Assembly (NCBI RefSeq): GCF_010091945.1
Contig: NZ_WVIE01000003.1
Location: forward strand, 62,001-126,000
DNA from: Myxacorys almedinensis A
Lineage (GTDB): Bacteria; Cyanobacteriota; Cyanobacteriia; Leptolyngbyales; Leptolyngbyaceae
Length of the DNA stretch: 64,000 bases
Reading direction: 5' to 3'
The translations under genes and the position numbers were made by a program. Numbering within the stretch: the first letter of the stretch is position 1; the number at the start of each line of letters is the position of its first letter. Below are positions 38,030 through 47,230 of this stretch, one piece after another. Below the pieces are notes generated by a model. That model searched no databases. It saw only the letters and a list, made by a program, of their open reading frames with translations, and had not been told where the DNA came from.

Positions 38030-39652
38030 ATGACTTCAACCGGCAAAGTATATTTGGTGGGTTCTGGACCAGGAGACGTGGGAAACCTTACCGTGCGAGC
38101 ATACCGCCTTCTCCAACAGGCAGAAGTGCTAGTGTATGATGCGCTGGTCGATGCTGAGTTTCTTGACCTTGTGCCAGAATACTGTCTCAAGTTGGATGTG
38201 GGCAAACGCGGCGGGCAGCCCAGCATGAAGCAAGCTGAAATCGATCGGCTGCTGGTGAAACATTGCCAGCAACATCAGCAAGTGGTGCGCTTGAAAAGTG
38301 GCGACCCGTTTATTTTCGGGCGGACGACCTCGGAGATTGAGGCACTCAAAGCTGCCGCCTGTGAGTACGAGGTGATCCCTGGTCTTTCTTCAGCCTTGGC
38401 AGCCCCGTTGCTGGCTGGCATTCCCCTGACCGATCCGGTACTGAGCCGGGGCTTTGCGGTGATTACCGCCCACGAGCCAGAGCGGTTAAACTGGCAGGCA
38501 TTAGCTCAACTCGATACTCTGGTTGTGCTAATGGGTGGAAAACATTTGCCGCTGATCGTAGAGCAACTGCAACGGCAGGGAAAATCGCCAGACACCGCGA
38601 TCGCGATTATTCGCTGGGCTGCCCACCCCAATCAAGAAATTTGGATCAGTAATTTAACGGAAATTCTGTCACACGTCACCCCCCAACGGCTCTCGCCTTG
38701 TGTGATCGTGATCGGTGAAGTGGTTGGGTTACGCCCCTTTTTGACCCCAAACCATAAAATCGAGAATTCAGACCCGAAGCAAGACGTTTCTGTTGCCTCG
38801 GAGCCTGCATTCGTCATCCCACCCCAACCTCAAACAAATCCTGAACTATCTGTGTCTACCCCGTTCTCTGGTAAAACGATTCTTGTGACTCGTGCCGCAG
38901 GTCAATCTGGGCACTTTAGCCGTTTGCTCGAACAGCAGGGCGCGACGGTGATCGAAATGCCGACGCTGGAGATTGTCCCCCCCTCTAGTTGGGAAGAGCT
39001 AGACGACGCCATCTCCCAACTGAGCGAGTTCGACTGGCTGATTCTCACGTCTACCAACGCTGTCGAATATTTCTTTGATCGCTTAGGTTCCCAGCTTCAA
39101 GATGTGGCAGCCCTGACGAATATTAAGATTGCCGTGGTGGGTGAGAAAACTGCCCTCAAGCTCAAGCAGCGTGGGATGCAGCCTGACTTTGTCCCGCCCG
39201 ATTTTGTTGCCGAGGCGATGATTGTGAATTTTCCAGAGTCGGTTGAGGGCAAGAAACTGCTGTTCCCCAGAGTTGAAACGGGCGGACGGGAGACGCTAGT
39301 TAACGAATTTAAAGCGCAGGGTGCCAACATTACGGAGGTGGCGGCTTATCAGTCTGCCTGCCCACAGGAGGCGGCTCCTCATGCGATCGCGGCGCTCAAA
39401 AATCGGACGGTCGATGTCATCACCTTCGCCAGTTCCAAAACCGTCAAACATTTTTGCGAGTTGCTTGATCAGGCGATGGGAGAAGGGTGGCGGGATTATT
39501 TAGAAACCCCTGGCATAGCTTCGATCGGTCCGCAAACCTCGAAAACCTCTAAAGCGCTGCTCGGTCGCATCGATATTGAAGCTGAGGAGTATACGCTAGA
39601 AGGGCTAATTAGCGCGATCGCACTGTGGATCGACAGAAACCCTAAAATTTAG
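38030..39652 (+). CDS. cobA-hemD: Fused uroporphyrinogen-III C-methyltransferase / uroporphyrinogen-III synthase
   Basis: This 540-residue two-domain tetrapyrrole enzyme is encoded in one frame. Residues about 1-240 are CobA/SUMT, which methylates uroporphyrinogen III toward siroheme or cobalamin. Its motifs are VYLVGSGPGDVGNLTVRA, VRLKSGDPFIFGR and EVIPGLSSALAAPLLAGIPLT. After a linker rich in Pro, Gln and Ser (about 240-275), residues 280-535 are HemD, which closes hydroxymethylbilane; motifs are FSGKTILVTRAAGQSGHFSR, LILTSTNAVEYFFDRL and DVITFASSKTVKHF. It starts 30 bases after the prenyltransferase gene, so the three genes may form one operon. Gene fusion of these steps is known in several bacteria. 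Confidence 0.93.
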   Translation: MTSTGKVYLVGSGPGDVGNLTVRAYRLLQQAEVLVYDALVDAEFLDLVPEYCLKLDVGKRGGQPSMKQAEIDRLLVKHCQQHQQVVRLKSGDPFIFGRTTSEIEALKAAACEYEVIPGLSSALAAPLLAGIPLTDPVLSRGFAVITAHEPERLNWQALAQLDTLVVLMGGKHLPLIVEQLQRQGKSPDTAIAIIRWAAHPNQEIWISNLTEILSHVTPQRLSPCVIVIGEVVGLRPFLTPNHKIENSDPKQDVSVASEPAFVIPPQPQTNPELSVSTPFSGKTILVTRAAGQSGHFSRLLEQQGATVIEMPTLEIVPPSSWEELDDAISQLSEFDWLILTSTNAVEYFFDRLGSQLQDVAALTNIKIAVVGEKTALKLKQRGMQPDFVPPDFVAEAMIVNFPESVEGKKLLFPRVETGGRETLVNEFKAQGANITEVAAYQSACPQEAAPHAIAALKNRTVDVITFASSKTVKHFCELLDQAMGEGWRDYLETPGIASIGPQTSKTSKALLGRIDIEAEEYTLEGLISAIALWIDRNPKI

Positions 39653-39707
39653 TACTCATGTACTAAAACTGTGGTATCCTCTAAGTCACCGAACATAGAG
39701 GAGCGGC

Positions 39708-40277
39708 ATGAGCGTAGAACAGACAACCCAAATTATTCAGCTAGTTCTCAATTCTGTGCTAATGGTATTGGCATGTGCTTTTGTCTTGGGCGGGTTGCTG
39801 CTGCGGCGTAGCGTGTTAGAAAATCGCCTGCAAGCCACCAGCATCGAATATTTTCAGATTTTGCACCGGCTCGACGACTCGCGCCACAGTTCTAACGAAG
39901 CGCTACAGCACCATCGCCTACTTTTTCTCAAAAAGCGGTTGCGCCATTTGCAACACCACGTCAAGGCGTCACGCACCAGTATCTTAGGTCTTTACTATGC
40001 CCTCATGGTCTTTGCAGCCAGTGTATTTGCCCTCTCCTTGCGGACGGTGTTCAGCGCATCCTGGCTAGTTTCAGGGGCAATGGCGCTGTTTATGGTTGGC
40101 GTGGCGGTTCTTTTGGCTAGCGTGGCGTTGGTTGTCTTAGATCTGCACCAGTCTGAAAATCCGTTTTGGCAAGAGATGCGCGACACGCTAATGCAAGGCA
40201 AAGCCGAGATTAGAGAATTTCGAGGACGACGATCGACCCATCAGCCGGAATCGCCCCGGAGAATCAAAGCAAGTTAG
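39708..40277 (+). CDS. DUF2721-family membrane protein
   Basis: This 189-residue membrane protein has a first span near 15-35 (LVLNSVLMVLACAFVLGGLLL) and two more near 110-160 (LGLYYALMVFAASVFALSL, ALFMVGVAVLLASVALVVLDL). The layout and N-terminus EQTTQIIQLVLNSVLMVLAC fit DUF2721, a family of unknown function in bacteria. The basic C-terminus ends RRIKAS. Its last 4 bases overlap the convergent small gene. It is a separate unit after cobA-hemD. Confidence 0.75.
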   Translation: MSVEQTTQIIQLVLNSVLMVLACAFVLGGLLLRRSVLENRLQATSIEYFQILHRLDDSRHSSNEALQHHRLLFLKKRLRHLQHHVKASRTSILGLYYALMVFAASVFALSLRTVFSASWLVSGAMALFMVGVAVLLASVALVVLDLHQSENPFWQEMRDTLMQGKAEIREFRGRRSTHQPESPRRIKAS

Positions 40278-40561
40278 GGGTGAGGCGCAATTACCGTCGC
40301 GGTTTGAGCAGAGCGATCGACTACTACCCAACCTACCGATGGGTCGAGGTTGTCGGCGCTCTCGCTGACTTTAAAGGAAAACTTTTCGCCTTTCGTCGTG
40401 ATCGAAAAATCTGCGTTCTGAGCAGGAGTCACCATAAAGCCTCGATCTCTGAGACAAAACATAACCCAGCCTTTGAGCGTCTGATTTGCGGGGTTAAACG
40501 GAGCAGGAGGGCGATTGAATACATCCTGCATGACTTGAATGAGTTGCATATTATTTAACAT
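40274..40561 (-). CDS. Small conserved-looking protein, unknown
   Basis: This 95-residue soluble protein contains MQDVFNRPPAPFNPANQTLK, WVMFCLRDRGFMVTPAQ and VGWVVVDRSAQTATVI. It has an alpha/beta appearance and no signal peptide. An internal ATG at 40549 could be the start. I do not recognise a named family, but the composition and tail-to-tail 4-base overlap with the DUF2721 gene look like a real gene. Confidence 0.6.
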   Translation of the reverse strand: MLNNMQLIQVMQDVFNRPPAPFNPANQTLKGWVMFCLRDRGFMVTPAQNADFSITTKGEKFSFKVSESADNLDPSVGWVVVDRSAQTATVIAPHP

Positions 40562-40828
40562 TTAAGGTTTCATATCTTTTCTCATTGGTCTCACCATTAT
40601 TTAGTCAATAGGGTAATAACTCTAATAATGACTCTAACCAGTAGTGAGAAGGCGATCGGGGGAATTGGAGTAGCAGCGACAGGTAGGAAAATTGCGGGAG
40701 TGCACGGCATTTCTTAAATTAGGTCTCGATCTGTGCGATCGCACCCTTCAGGCTCTATTCAAACGGTTCTATGGCAGGCTATCTTCATATTGGTCTAGCT
40801 GTTGCAGCACAACTTTATTAGAACTCTT

Positions 40829-42016
40829 ATGAAGCCCTCTTTCAAGCCCTCCGTCCTGTTTCTATCTTTTCTCATTGGAACACCGCTCACCAGTTGTGCC
40901 GCAATTGGCGATCTAAATCGGGTTCAGGAGCCGCCTCAAGCAACCCCTACCCAACAACCTGCTCTGCCTCAAGGGATACCTAGCCAAACCCCAACAACCG
41001 CCGCCATTCCCAACAATCTAAGCGCTGTTATGCCTGTGGTTGAGCAAGTTGGGCCTGCCGTAGTCCGCATCAACTCAACCCGCACGGTGCGCGAGTCTGT
41101 CAATGAGTTTGATATTGATCAGTTTTTTGGTCGGCGAAGACCTCGCCAAGAGCAGATTCAGCGCGGTACAGGGTCGGGGTTTATCACGAGCGCAAATGGA
41201 CAGGTGATCACCAATGCCCATGTGGTAGAAGGAGCCGATAATGTAACGGTCATTTTGAGAGACGGGAGACGCTACCCTGGCAAGGTGCTAGGAGCCGATC
41301 CATTGAGCGATGTTGCGGTTATTCAGATCGATGCGACCAATTTACCCATAGTTCGATTGGGCAACTCAGATCAACTCGTCCCCGGACAACTTGCGATCGC
41401 CATTGGCAACCCTTTAGGTCTAAGCAACACTGTGACTCAGGGCATCATCAGCGCTACAGAACGCTCGACCAGCGATATTGGCATTCCAGATAAGCGGATT
41501 AACTTTATTCAGACAGATGCCGCCATCAACCCAGGTAACTCAGGGGGACCCTTGCTCAACGGGGCAGGAGAAGTCATTGGCGTGAACACGGCAATTATTC
41601 AGGGCGCTCAGGGGTTAGGATTTGCGATTCCGATCAACACGGTGCAAAAGATCGCCCAACAGTTGGCAACAACGGGACGGGTTGAGTATCCCTACATTGG
41701 GGTGCAGATGACTGAGCTAACCCCAGAACTGCGATCGCAAATCAACCAAAGCAATCTCGGTTTTCAGGTGAAGCAGACAGAAGGCATCGTGGTATTGAAA
41801 GTCTTGCCCAATTCGCCCGCCGCCCAAGCAGGGTTGCGCCCTGGCGATGTGATTGCCAGCGTGAATGGCGCAGCAATTGAAAATACGAAACAAGTGCAAC
41901 AGCAAGTAGATGCAACAGGCATCAACAATTCAATGCAAATTACAGTCAATCGCAATGGGCAAACCCAACAACTTACGATCAGACCGCAAGCCCTCCCAGA
42001 GCAAAATGCTCAATAA
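40829..42016 (+). CDS. HtrA/DegP-type serine protease, predicted lipoprotein
   Basis: This 395-residue periplasmic protease takes part in envelope quality control. The signal sequence LFLSFLIGTPLTSCAAIG contains the lipobox LTSC, so the mature N-terminal Cys is probably lipid-modified. The catalytic triad is His in VITNAHVVEG, Asp in LSDVAVIQ and Ser in NPGNSGGPLLNGAGEVIG. A C-terminal PDZ domain (about 290-385) contains LPNSPAAQAGLRPGDVIASV. The start ATG at 40829 was preferred to the in-frame TTG at 40802. It is the second S1C protease in this window, but unlike the one at 15029 it has PDZ and no TPR. Confidence 0.93.
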   Translation: MKPSFKPSVLFLSFLIGTPLTSCAAIGDLNRVQEPPQATPTQQPALPQGIPSQTPTTAAIPNNLSAVMPVVEQVGPAVVRINSTRTVRESVNEFDIDQFFGRRRPRQEQIQRGTGSGFITSANGQVITNAHVVEGADNVTVILRDGRRYPGKVLGADPLSDVAVIQIDATNLPIVRLGNSDQLVPGQLAIAIGNPLGLSNTVTQGIISATERSTSDIGIPDKRINFIQTDAAINPGNSGGPLLNGAGEVIGVNTAIIQGAQGLGFAIPINTVQKIAQQLATTGRVEYPYIGVQMTELTPELRSQINQSNLGFQVKQTEGIVVLKVLPNSPAAQAGLRPGDVIASVNGAAIENTKQVQQQVDATGINNSMQITVNRNGQTQQLTIRPQALPEQNAQ

Positions 42017-42222
42017 CAAAATGCTCAAAAAATTCAGGCTTTGGCGGTGCTAAATTTAGAGGAAAATGCCGCGATCGTGAGAACTTTGGCGATTTAAAAA
42101 AGTTAGAGTTCTCCAATCGATCCGACACGAGATGGTGCTTCTAACGTTGCTGTTTGCCCCAAAATGGGTCGCGATCGCTCGGTTTTACCTCCCAATGAAT
42201 GCTCAAATTATTTTTACAAGAC

Positions 42223-42690
42223 TCATTGAGCGGGGCGCGTTAGCCATTTTGCTAAAGCAGTATCGATTGAAAAAACGCCCCCTCCCCGGACGGCAAACAG
42301 AAGATAAAACAGCGCATATAAAGAAGCGGTTTCAATAGGTGCAATGTGAAGACCCTCGCCTTTGAGATGAAAATATACCGCGATAGACATCGTAAAGAGC
42401 AATGCTACTGCATCTAGCCGAGTGAATAACCCTAATGCTAGCAAAACAGAACCGCCGATCTCTGTATAAGCTGCACAATAGGTAAAGAAAACGGGATAGG
42501 GCAAACCAATGAGTTTTACAACGCTATCCGCAAAGCCTTGAACATCAGCCAGTTTACTAAAGCCATTATGAATCATGAGCAAACCAACACTCACGCGCAC
42601 AACCAGCCACACCACTTGAAAGCCGGTGCCCTCAGTCGAGCTTGAATCTAAAATTGTGAAACGCGATCGCGGCTCCTGAATACTCGTCAC
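42223..42690 (-). CDS. DoxX-family membrane protein
   Basis: This 155-residue protein has four hydrophobic helices (SVGLLMIHNGFSKLADVQGF, FFTYCAAYTEIGGSVLLALGL, VALLFTMSIAVYFHL, ALFYLLFAVRGGGVFSIDT). These are typical of the DoxX/DoxD family of small redox-linked or solute membrane proteins. The specific role is not assigned. An internal methionine at residue 38 could also start the protein. It is transcribed divergently from the adjacent DUF938 methyltransferase gene. Confidence 0.9.
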   Translation of the reverse strand: MTSIQEPRSRFTILDSSSTEGTGFQVVWLVVRVSVGLLMIHNGFSKLADVQGFADSVVKLIGLPYPVFFTYCAAYTEIGGSVLLALGLFTRLDAVALLFTMSIAVYFHLKGEGLHIAPIETASLYALFYLLFAVRGGGVFSIDTALAKWLTRPAQ

Positions 42691-42772
42691 TAGTTTTCCT
42701 CCTAAATATAAATAAAACGCTTCTCAGGTCAGCCATTATAGATCGATCCCTATCCTTCGCAAAACCTCTCCA

Positions 42773-43444
42773 ATGAGCAAATCAACGAATGAGCGGCACT
42801 ATGCCCCAGCCACAACACGCAATCGCGACCCGATTTTAAATATTTTGCGGCACGTTCTACCCCCTACCGGAACTGTGTTAGAAATCTCTAGCGGCACAGG
42901 AGAGCACGCCGTTTATTTTGCTCCCCGGTTAGCTCCCCACAGGTGGCTGCCGTCTGACCCCAACCCCATCGCCAGAGAGAGCATTGAAGCGTGGCGAAGT
43001 CATGAAGTGGCAGACAATTTATATCCTGCGATCGCGCTAGATGCCAGCGCTCCGGTTTGGAGTATCGAACAGCCCCAGCTACCAGAGGAGTTGCAAAACA
43101 CTAACTTCAAGCGCGAAACCATTAGCGCAATCGTTAATATCAACATGATTCACATTGCTCCTTGGTCGGCTTGCCTTGGGCTGATGAGCGGAGCAAAACG
43201 CCTCCTTCCCCACGGTGGTATTCTTTATCTGTACGGTCCGTTCAAGCAAAATGGCAAGCACACTGCATCTAGCAACGCGGCGTTTGATGAAAGCTTACGG
43301 AGGCAAAATTCAGAATGGGGGGTGCGAGATCTAGACGACGTGATAGCCGTAGCTCGTGCTCAACAGCTTTTGTTGCTCAACACCTACGAGATGCCTGCAA
43401 ACAATCTGTCTGTCGTGTTTCACGTCTCTAGCACTGCTGCGTAA
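42773..43444 (+). CDS. DUF938-family SAM-dependent methyltransferase
   Basis: This 223-residue protein has the DUF938 fold. The SAM-binding start is VLEISSGTGEHAVYFAP near residue 42, after the family N-terminus ERHYAPATTRNRDPILNILR. Later motifs are SAIVNINMIHIAPWS and LLPHGGILYLYGPFKQNGKH. The substrate is unknown. The ATG is preceded by CTCTCCA only, so no strong ribosome site is visible. Confidence 0.92.
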   Translation: MSKSTNERHYAPATTRNRDPILNILRHVLPPTGTVLEISSGTGEHAVYFAPRLAPHRWLPSDPNPIARESIEAWRSHEVADNLYPAIALDASAPVWSIEQPQLPEELQNTNFKRETISAIVNINMIHIAPWSACLGLMSGAKRLLPHGGILYLYGPFKQNGKHTASSNAAFDESLRRQNSEWGVRDLDDVIAVARAQQLLLLNTYEMPANNLSVVFHVSSTAA

Positions 43445-43457
43445 ACAACATCTTTGC

Positions 43458-43512
43458 TGATCAACTCTCGTCGATTAAATCTCACTGATCAATCTCGTTG
43501 ATTAAATCTCAC
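43458..43512. repeat. Imperfect tandem duplication of 28 and 27 bp
   Basis: Two adjacent copies start TGATCAACTCTCGTCGATTA and TGATCAATCTCGTTGATTAA and each ends AATCTCAC. They begin 14 bases after the DUF938 stop and end about 140 bases before the next gene. Confidence 0.9.
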
Positions 43513-43651
43513 TGTCGGCGAAGTATCTGCCCTTGGTTTGGTAGACTCAAAGCTAGCTCAATTTGTCGATAGAGAAAAAATTGAGTTTGCAAAGCCACCC
43601 GTCGAACTTTTCTTCTCAAAATTGCGTCTTGCAGAGATGTGTAAATTAGCC

Positions 43652-44587
43652 ATGAGTACAACAAGCCAGGTTATGAATTTGAGAACGAACGTTTTAATAG
43701 GATTGATATCAGTTTTGGCAGCACTACCCGCTCATGCACAGCAGCAAAAAACATACCAGTTTCAGTGCAATGGCGGCAAAAATTTTCGGGCAACGTTTGG
43801 AGCAGAACGTGCGATCGCAGCCCTAGACGATGGCAAGTCACTTCTGATGCGCCAAGTTCCGGCAGCGTCAGGAACGCAGTATAAAAATGCAGGCTACACG
43901 CTTTCAACCAAAGGAAATGAGGCATTCATTACATTAGACACTCGGACAATCTACCAAAGTTGTTCGACCCCATCGGAGGGGTCATCTAGCCAACCTTCAC
44001 CCAACGTAGATTTGAATTTTCAGACGGCACAGCAGCACGTCAGAGTCTATCGTGATGGCAACCAAGCGGTTCTAAGTGCGACTGCTCTTAGCTCTGGTGA
44101 TGCTTGGCTAAGAAAAATACCGGTCCGAGCCGAAACAACCTCGGCGGGCACAACGTATACCACTCTACAGGGAGAAAATATTGTTCAAGTATTGCAAGGA
44201 CAAGATGGAATGGCAAAGTCGTTTAAAGTTGGTGACAACGCCCCTCAGCCAGTGGTAGCAACTGTTGTGTCAGGCACGGTTAGCTATCTGCAACGCATCG
44301 CTTTGCTTCCTAACGCTGAAGTTCAGGTTCAGCTTCAGGATGTGGGTCGTGCGGATGCCCCAGCCGTGACAATCGCAGAACAAACGATCGTAGCCCAAGG
44401 TAAACAGGTTCCCATTCCCTTTGTTCTGCCTTACGACCCGGCAAAGATTCAGGCAAATGGAAGCTATGCGATTAGAGCAAAAATTTTAGTCGATGGTCAA
44501 CTGCGCTGGACAAGTACAGAGGCTTACCGCGTCATCACGCAAGGCAATCCAACCTCGGTAGATGTGAGGGTGAATCCGGTTAACTAA
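43652..44587 (+). CDS. Secreted MliC-YbaY two-domain protein
   Basis: This exported protein of about 311 residues has a signal peptide (MNLRTNVLIGLISVLAALPA followed by HAQQQ). Residues about 30-110 (after the signal) resemble MliC, a lysozyme inhibitor: YQFQCNGGKNFRATF and KGNEAFITLDTRTIYQSC. The C-terminal region (about 205-310) resembles the YbaY/YscW lipoprotein domain: VSGTVSYLQRIALLPNAEVQ and IPFVLPYDPAKIQANGSYAI. Both domains are usually separate envelope proteins. The frame is open to 43538; starts at 43652 and 43673 both leave a clean signal peptide, and I chose 43652. There is no lipobox. Confidence 0.75.
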   Translation: MSTTSQVMNLRTNVLIGLISVLAALPAHAQQQKTYQFQCNGGKNFRATFGAERAIAALDDGKSLLMRQVPAASGTQYKNAGYTLSTKGNEAFITLDTRTIYQSCSTPSEGSSSQPSPNVDLNFQTAQQHVRVYRDGNQAVLSATALSSGDAWLRKIPVRAETTSAGTTYTTLQGENIVQVLQGQDGMAKSFKVGDNAPQPVVATVVSGTVSYLQRIALLPNAEVQVQLQDVGRADAPAVTIAEQTIVAQGKQVPIPFVLPYDPAKIQANGSYAIRAKILVDGQLRWTSTEAYRVITQGNPTSVDVRVNPVN

Positions 44588-45124
44588 CGTAGATTGGATA
44601 TTGCAAAACTGAAGTTTGAAATCGGGTTGTGCAAAGATGCTGAGGTTCTTTGTGCCATCTGCTTTCTTGCGCTATCCTTTGTACCAATTTTAGTAGTCCT
44701 GGCGATCGCTGCTTTGCTTCTGCCTTTCTTTATTTCTGCCTCACTGTCCCCTGTCGGGGTTCTATACTAGGCGGCGATCGTGAAGCAATCTCTAGAGGAT
44801 CTTGGTCAAGTAGAGCCAGTCACCCTGATCTGAGCCGGAAGAAGAGAGTGTAATCTGGAGGACTTCCGTAAGGCTAATAGCGCATGATAGGATAGTAGAT
44901 TCTGCGCCAGTTTGGTCTTTTTTTTAACAGGGCAATTACGTAGAAACAAGGCGATTGCATGTGCTCAAAATAATGGCGAAATACCAACAAACCTATATTT
45001 AATAAGGGTTTAGCTTTTGCGTGATTTGGCATATGCCCTCTCTCTTCCTTTGGGTCAATTTTCAAAGCGAAGTAAAAAATATATTAAGTAAGTTGCTGCT
45101 ATTATTTGGCGTGAGGAAAAAGGA
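44588..45124. other. Gap upstream of the porin gene, nothing identified
   Basis: This 537-base gap has no supported gene. The promoter of the strongly expressed porin is expected in its last 150 bases. The ribosome region AGGAAAAAGGA precedes the ATG at 45125. Confidence 0.5.
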
Positions 45125-46858
45125 ATGACAGCAACTACAGCGCGGACATCATTTTTTGGTGTTCCAGCCCTGCTTAGTGCAACGTTGACAGTTTCTGCTG
45201 TGGCACTTGCAGCAAATCCTGCAAAGGCGATCGAAGCGTCTGGAGCTTCTCGCCCAGATCTAAACTTAGTTAGCACCTCGGTTGAGCCACTCAAGCTTGA
45301 GGCTACTTCTAAAACCCCGACTGCGATCGCTCAAAACACAGAGCAAAATACCGAGCAAACCCCCTCTCTTCAGCAGGTAAACGTATACAGTGCAGAAGGT
45401 CAAGGAAATGCGATTGATCAGGTGACTTCGGTTTCTCAGCTTTCTGATGTTAGACCCACTGATTGGGCATTCCAAGCCTTGCAGTCGCTAGTCGAACGCT
45501 ACGGATGTATTGCTGGCTACCCAGACAGAACCTACCGAGGAAATCGGGCATTGACTCGCTACGAGTTTGCAGCAGGTCTCAATGCCTGTCTCGATCGCGT
45601 GAATGAGCTAATTGCTGCATCTACCGCAGATCTGGTTAGGAAAGAGGATCTGGCAACGCTGCAAAAGCTGCAAGAAGAATTTGCGGCAGAAGTGGCAACG
45701 TTGCGTGGGCAAGTTGATGCCCTAGAAGCGCGGACAACAACGCTGGAAAGACAGCAGTTTTCCACGACGACCAAGCTGAGAGGAGAAGCAATCTTCGCGA
45801 TCGCAGATACGTTTGGCGATCGTGCTGGCGACACCGAAGATAGAACCAACACCATTTTCTCTAACCGGATTCGTCTCAACTTAGAGTCAAGCTTCACAGG
45901 AAGAGATCGGTTGCGGGTTCAATTAGAAGGTGCCAATACCCCTAGTTTCAGTGGCGCTTTCACAGGAACGAATATGACTCGCCTAGGGTTTGATGGCGGC
46001 AGCAATAACGCTGTTTCTATCTCCGAGTTGTACTATCGATTCCCCATCGGCGAAAACCTGAGGGTGCAAATCGATGCCACCAGAAACGAGTTTTATGATG
46101 GATTGGTTGACCCTATCAGTCCGCTTGCTAGCAGCGGCTCCGGCGCTCTTTCTCGCTTTGGGCGGTTTAATCCGGTTATTCGCAGTGGTGCATCCGGGGC
46201 TGGATTGACATTCGACCTCAAATTGAGCGAAGCCCTTAGCTTCCAAGGGGGTTACATTGCAGATACCAACAGCAACGACCCAGGAGCCAAAAACGGCTTG
46301 TTTAACGGCGCTTATTCTGCGCTTGGGCAGGTTGTTTTTAGACCAGCCAGTGCATTAACCTTGGGGCTAACCTACGTTCGCTCCTTCTATCCTGGTGGTG
46401 AGGTAAACCTCACGTCTAGTACCGGAAGTGCTTTTGCAGCTAGCCCCTTTGGTGGCGTGGCGACTTCTGCCGATTCGTTTGCCGGATCAGTTCAATTCCG
46501 CCTCAGCCCCAGATTGCTCTTGGGTGGTTGGTTTGGTGCGACGCTGGCTGACCAGCGCTCCGGCGGCGGTAGTGAGGCAACCATCTTAAACGGAGCCGTT
46601 TATGCTGCCTTCCCCGATTTGGGACGGGAAGGCAATCTTGGCGCAATCTTGGTTGGTGTGCCGCCTAAGGTTACTCGAAACGATGTCGCTGCCCGCGAAG
46701 ATCCGGATACGTCGTTGCATGTGGAAGCGCTTTACCGGATTCGCGTAAATGACAACATTGCAATTACACCCGGTGTATTTGTGATTTTCGATCCACAGCA
46801 CAATAACGCTAATAGCACTCAGTATGTTGGTACGATCAGAACAACATTCACGTTCTAA
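45125..46858 (+). CDS. Cyanobacterial outer-membrane porin with SLH domain (Som-type)
   Basis: This 577-residue outer-membrane porin has a signal peptide ending near AANPAKA. An S-layer homology domain sits near residues 105-165 (LSDVRPTDWAFQALQSLVER, YRGNRALTRYEFAAGLNACL) and anchors to peptidoglycan-linked polysaccharide. A coiled coil near 175-215 follows (LATLQKLQEEFAAEVATLRG). A 16-strand-like beta barrel fills the remaining length (the OprB/iron-uptake porin family) and ends in VGTIRTTFTF, with the C-terminal Phe. It is a major cyanobacterial envelope protein allowing small solutes and inorganic ions. Confidence 0.95.
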   Translation: MTATTARTSFFGVPALLSATLTVSAVALAANPAKAIEASGASRPDLNLVSTSVEPLKLEATSKTPTAIAQNTEQNTEQTPSLQQVNVYSAEGQGNAIDQVTSVSQLSDVRPTDWAFQALQSLVERYGCIAGYPDRTYRGNRALTRYEFAAGLNACLDRVNELIAASTADLVRKEDLATLQKLQEEFAAEVATLRGQVDALEARTTTLERQQFSTTTKLRGEAIFAIADTFGDRAGDTEDRTNTIFSNRIRLNLESSFTGRDRLRVQLEGANTPSFSGAFTGTNMTRLGFDGGSNNAVSISELYYRFPIGENLRVQIDATRNEFYDGLVDPISPLASSGSGALSRFGRFNPVIRSGASGAGLTFDLKLSEALSFQGGYIADTNSNDPGAKNGLFNGAYSALGQVVFRPASALTLGLTYVRSFYPGGEVNLTSSTGSAFAASPFGGVATSADSFAGSVQFRLSPRLLLGGWFGATLADQRSGGGSEATILNGAVYAAFPDLGREGNLGAILVGVPPKVTRNDVAAREDPDTSLHVEALYRIRVNDNIAITPGVFVIFDPQHNNANSTQYVGTIRTTFTF

Positions 46859-46886
46859 GGATGCGTTGAGTCGCTAATTTTAGCAA

Positions 46887-46918
46887 GAGCCTTGTAGGAA
46901 GCTGGTCTTACAAGGCTC
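46887..46918 (+). terminator. Hairpin after the porin gene
   Basis: A perfect 10-bp stem, GAGCCTTGTA (46887-46896) and TACAAGGCTC (46909-46918), has a 12-base loop and lies 28 bases after the stop. There is no T run, but a strong stem at this position fits a 3'-end structure of an abundant mRNA. Confidence 0.65.
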
Positions 46919-47029
46919 CTTAAATACTAAATGTAATAGAATTTTCTTAATTTAATGGCAAAATCGCCATCACGCGAATGATAGCGATTTATAACGAAAC
47001 AAACTAGGAGAACAATGCTTTAGGCAATG

Positions 47030-47206
47030 CTATGCGATCGCTTGCTCATCGTGCTTAGTTATTGCCCAAACTGCGTGGATAGTTCCTGGAATCCAGCCTA
47101 AGAGCGTTAACAAAATATTGATGAACAATGTTGTGCTCAGCCCGTAGGTCAGAAAAATACCAACAGGCGGTAGAAAAATTCCGAGTAGAAGACGAACAAA
47201 TTTCAT
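47030..47206 (-). CDS. Pmp3/YqaE-family small membrane protein
   Basis: This 58-residue two-helix membrane protein is easily missed because of its size. The sequence begins MKFVRLLLGIFLPPVGIFLT and contains NILLTLLGWIPGTIHAVWAI, the family pattern of a Pro-Pro-Val-Gly first span and the LGWIPGxIHA second span. Members of this family help adjust membrane potential and ion leakage under stress. GAGG lies about 9 bases upstream of the ATG. It is the first member (3'-most in order) of a three-gene minus-strand cluster. Confidence 0.95.
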   Translation of the reverse strand: MKFVRLLLGIFLPPVGIFLTYGLSTTLFINILLTLLGWIPGTIHAVWAITKHDEQAIA

Positions 47207-47230
47207 ACAATGACCTCGTGAACGACGACG

